A stretch of 5,456 nucleotides of DNA from a bacterium. GTDB lineage: Bacteria; Atribacterota; Phoenicimicrobiia; Phoenicimicrobiales; Phoenicimicrobiaceae. The DNA lies in NCBI GenBank assembly GCA_018819665.1, contig JAHJOY010000135.1:1-5456 (forward strand). Reading direction: 5' to 3'. Both the position numbers and the translations under genes were made by a program. Every line of letters begins with the position of its first letter. Position 1 is the stretch's first letter. This document shows, piece after piece, positions 5,359 to 5,456 of this stretch. The notes below the pieces were generated by a model that worked only from the letters and a program-made list of their open reading frames with translations, made no database searches and was not told the origin of the DNA.

Positions 5359-5387
5359 AGATACTTTCTTCACTGAAACAAGTATCT
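5359..5387. promoter_or_regulatory. Operator-like dyad upstream of the ROK regulator
   Basis: Arms AGATACTTTCTTC (5359-5371) and GAAACAAGTATCT (5375-5387) pair at 11 of 13 positions around a 3-bp centre, with the outer eight bases perfect. Counting from the TATAAT box, the dyad begins at about +1, a classic repressor position. Size and symmetry fit a dimeric ROK repressor, so autoregulation is the simplest reading (inferred). I found no good second copy before the binding-protein gene. Confidence 0.55.
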
Positions 5388-5393
5388 TGTTTT

Positions 5394-5399
5394 ATTATA
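5394..5399 (-). promoter_or_regulatory. Candidate -10 box (TATAAT) of the ROK regulator promoter
   Basis: A consensus TATAAT on the minus strand lies about 80 bp before the start codon. No good TTGACA-like hexamer sits 16-18 bp upstream of it; the stretch there is A/T-tract rich (5413-5456) and might act as an UP-like element. In this AT-rich context a lone TATAAT is only moderate evidence; its position next to the dyad raises the odds. Confidence 0.4.
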
Positions 5400-5456
5400 C
5401 TACACCTTGTATAAAAAATCCTTCTTTTTTTAAAAATTTTTTCAATTCTTTTAAAA

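Overview
The window carries a compact carbohydrate-uptake locus on the minus strand. It is most likely from an uncultured, AT-rich, probably diderm anaerobic bacterium. The diderm guess rests on the solute-binding protein, which has a cleavable Sec signal peptide with no lipobox cysteine. The intergenic style (heptamer repeat tracts and 'GTCATTGCGAG' inverted-repeat elements) resembles what I remember from environmental lineages such as Atribacterota or Omnitrophota. That placement is a weak guess, and no marker gene here fixes the phylum.

Layout in the direction of transcription (right to left). At 5313-4054 is a ROK-family regulator with an N-terminal winged helix-turn-helix and an intact zinc motif. 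Upstream of it are a TATAAT box (5394-5399) and a good operator-like dyad (5359-5387), which suggests autoregulation. A gene-free 571-bp stretch (4053-3483) follows, packed with repeats: heptamer-periodic arrays, an 82-bp terminal-inverted-repeat element, a G+C-rich hairpin and a pyrimidine tract. The sugar ABC transporter operon comes next: periplasmic solute-binding protein (3482-2205), a 208-bp gap largely filled by a 137-bp inverted-repeat element, then two inner-membrane permeases (1996-1124 and 1127-267) overlapping by 4 bp. The left 266 bp is again non-coding and holds more heptamer arrays plus a perfect 30-bp palindrome that overlaps the last permease's stop codon.

The binding protein would capture a sugar or oligosaccharide in the periplasm, and the two permeases would form the membrane channel. 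No ATP-binding subunit and no glycoside hydrolase is present, so the ATPase is presumably encoded elsewhere and shared. Sequence details in all three proteins recall the AglE/AglF/AglG alpha-glucoside type, but the substrate cannot be fixed from this window. The ROK protein is a plausible local regulator.

The genes are conventional. The part worth a second look is the non-coding DNA. Almost all of its repeats share one rule: degenerate 7-bp periodicity built from a few words (CGTATNN, TAGTNNN/ACTANNN, CAGTNNN). Two copies of a larger composite of these arrays flank the transporter operon in opposite orientation.
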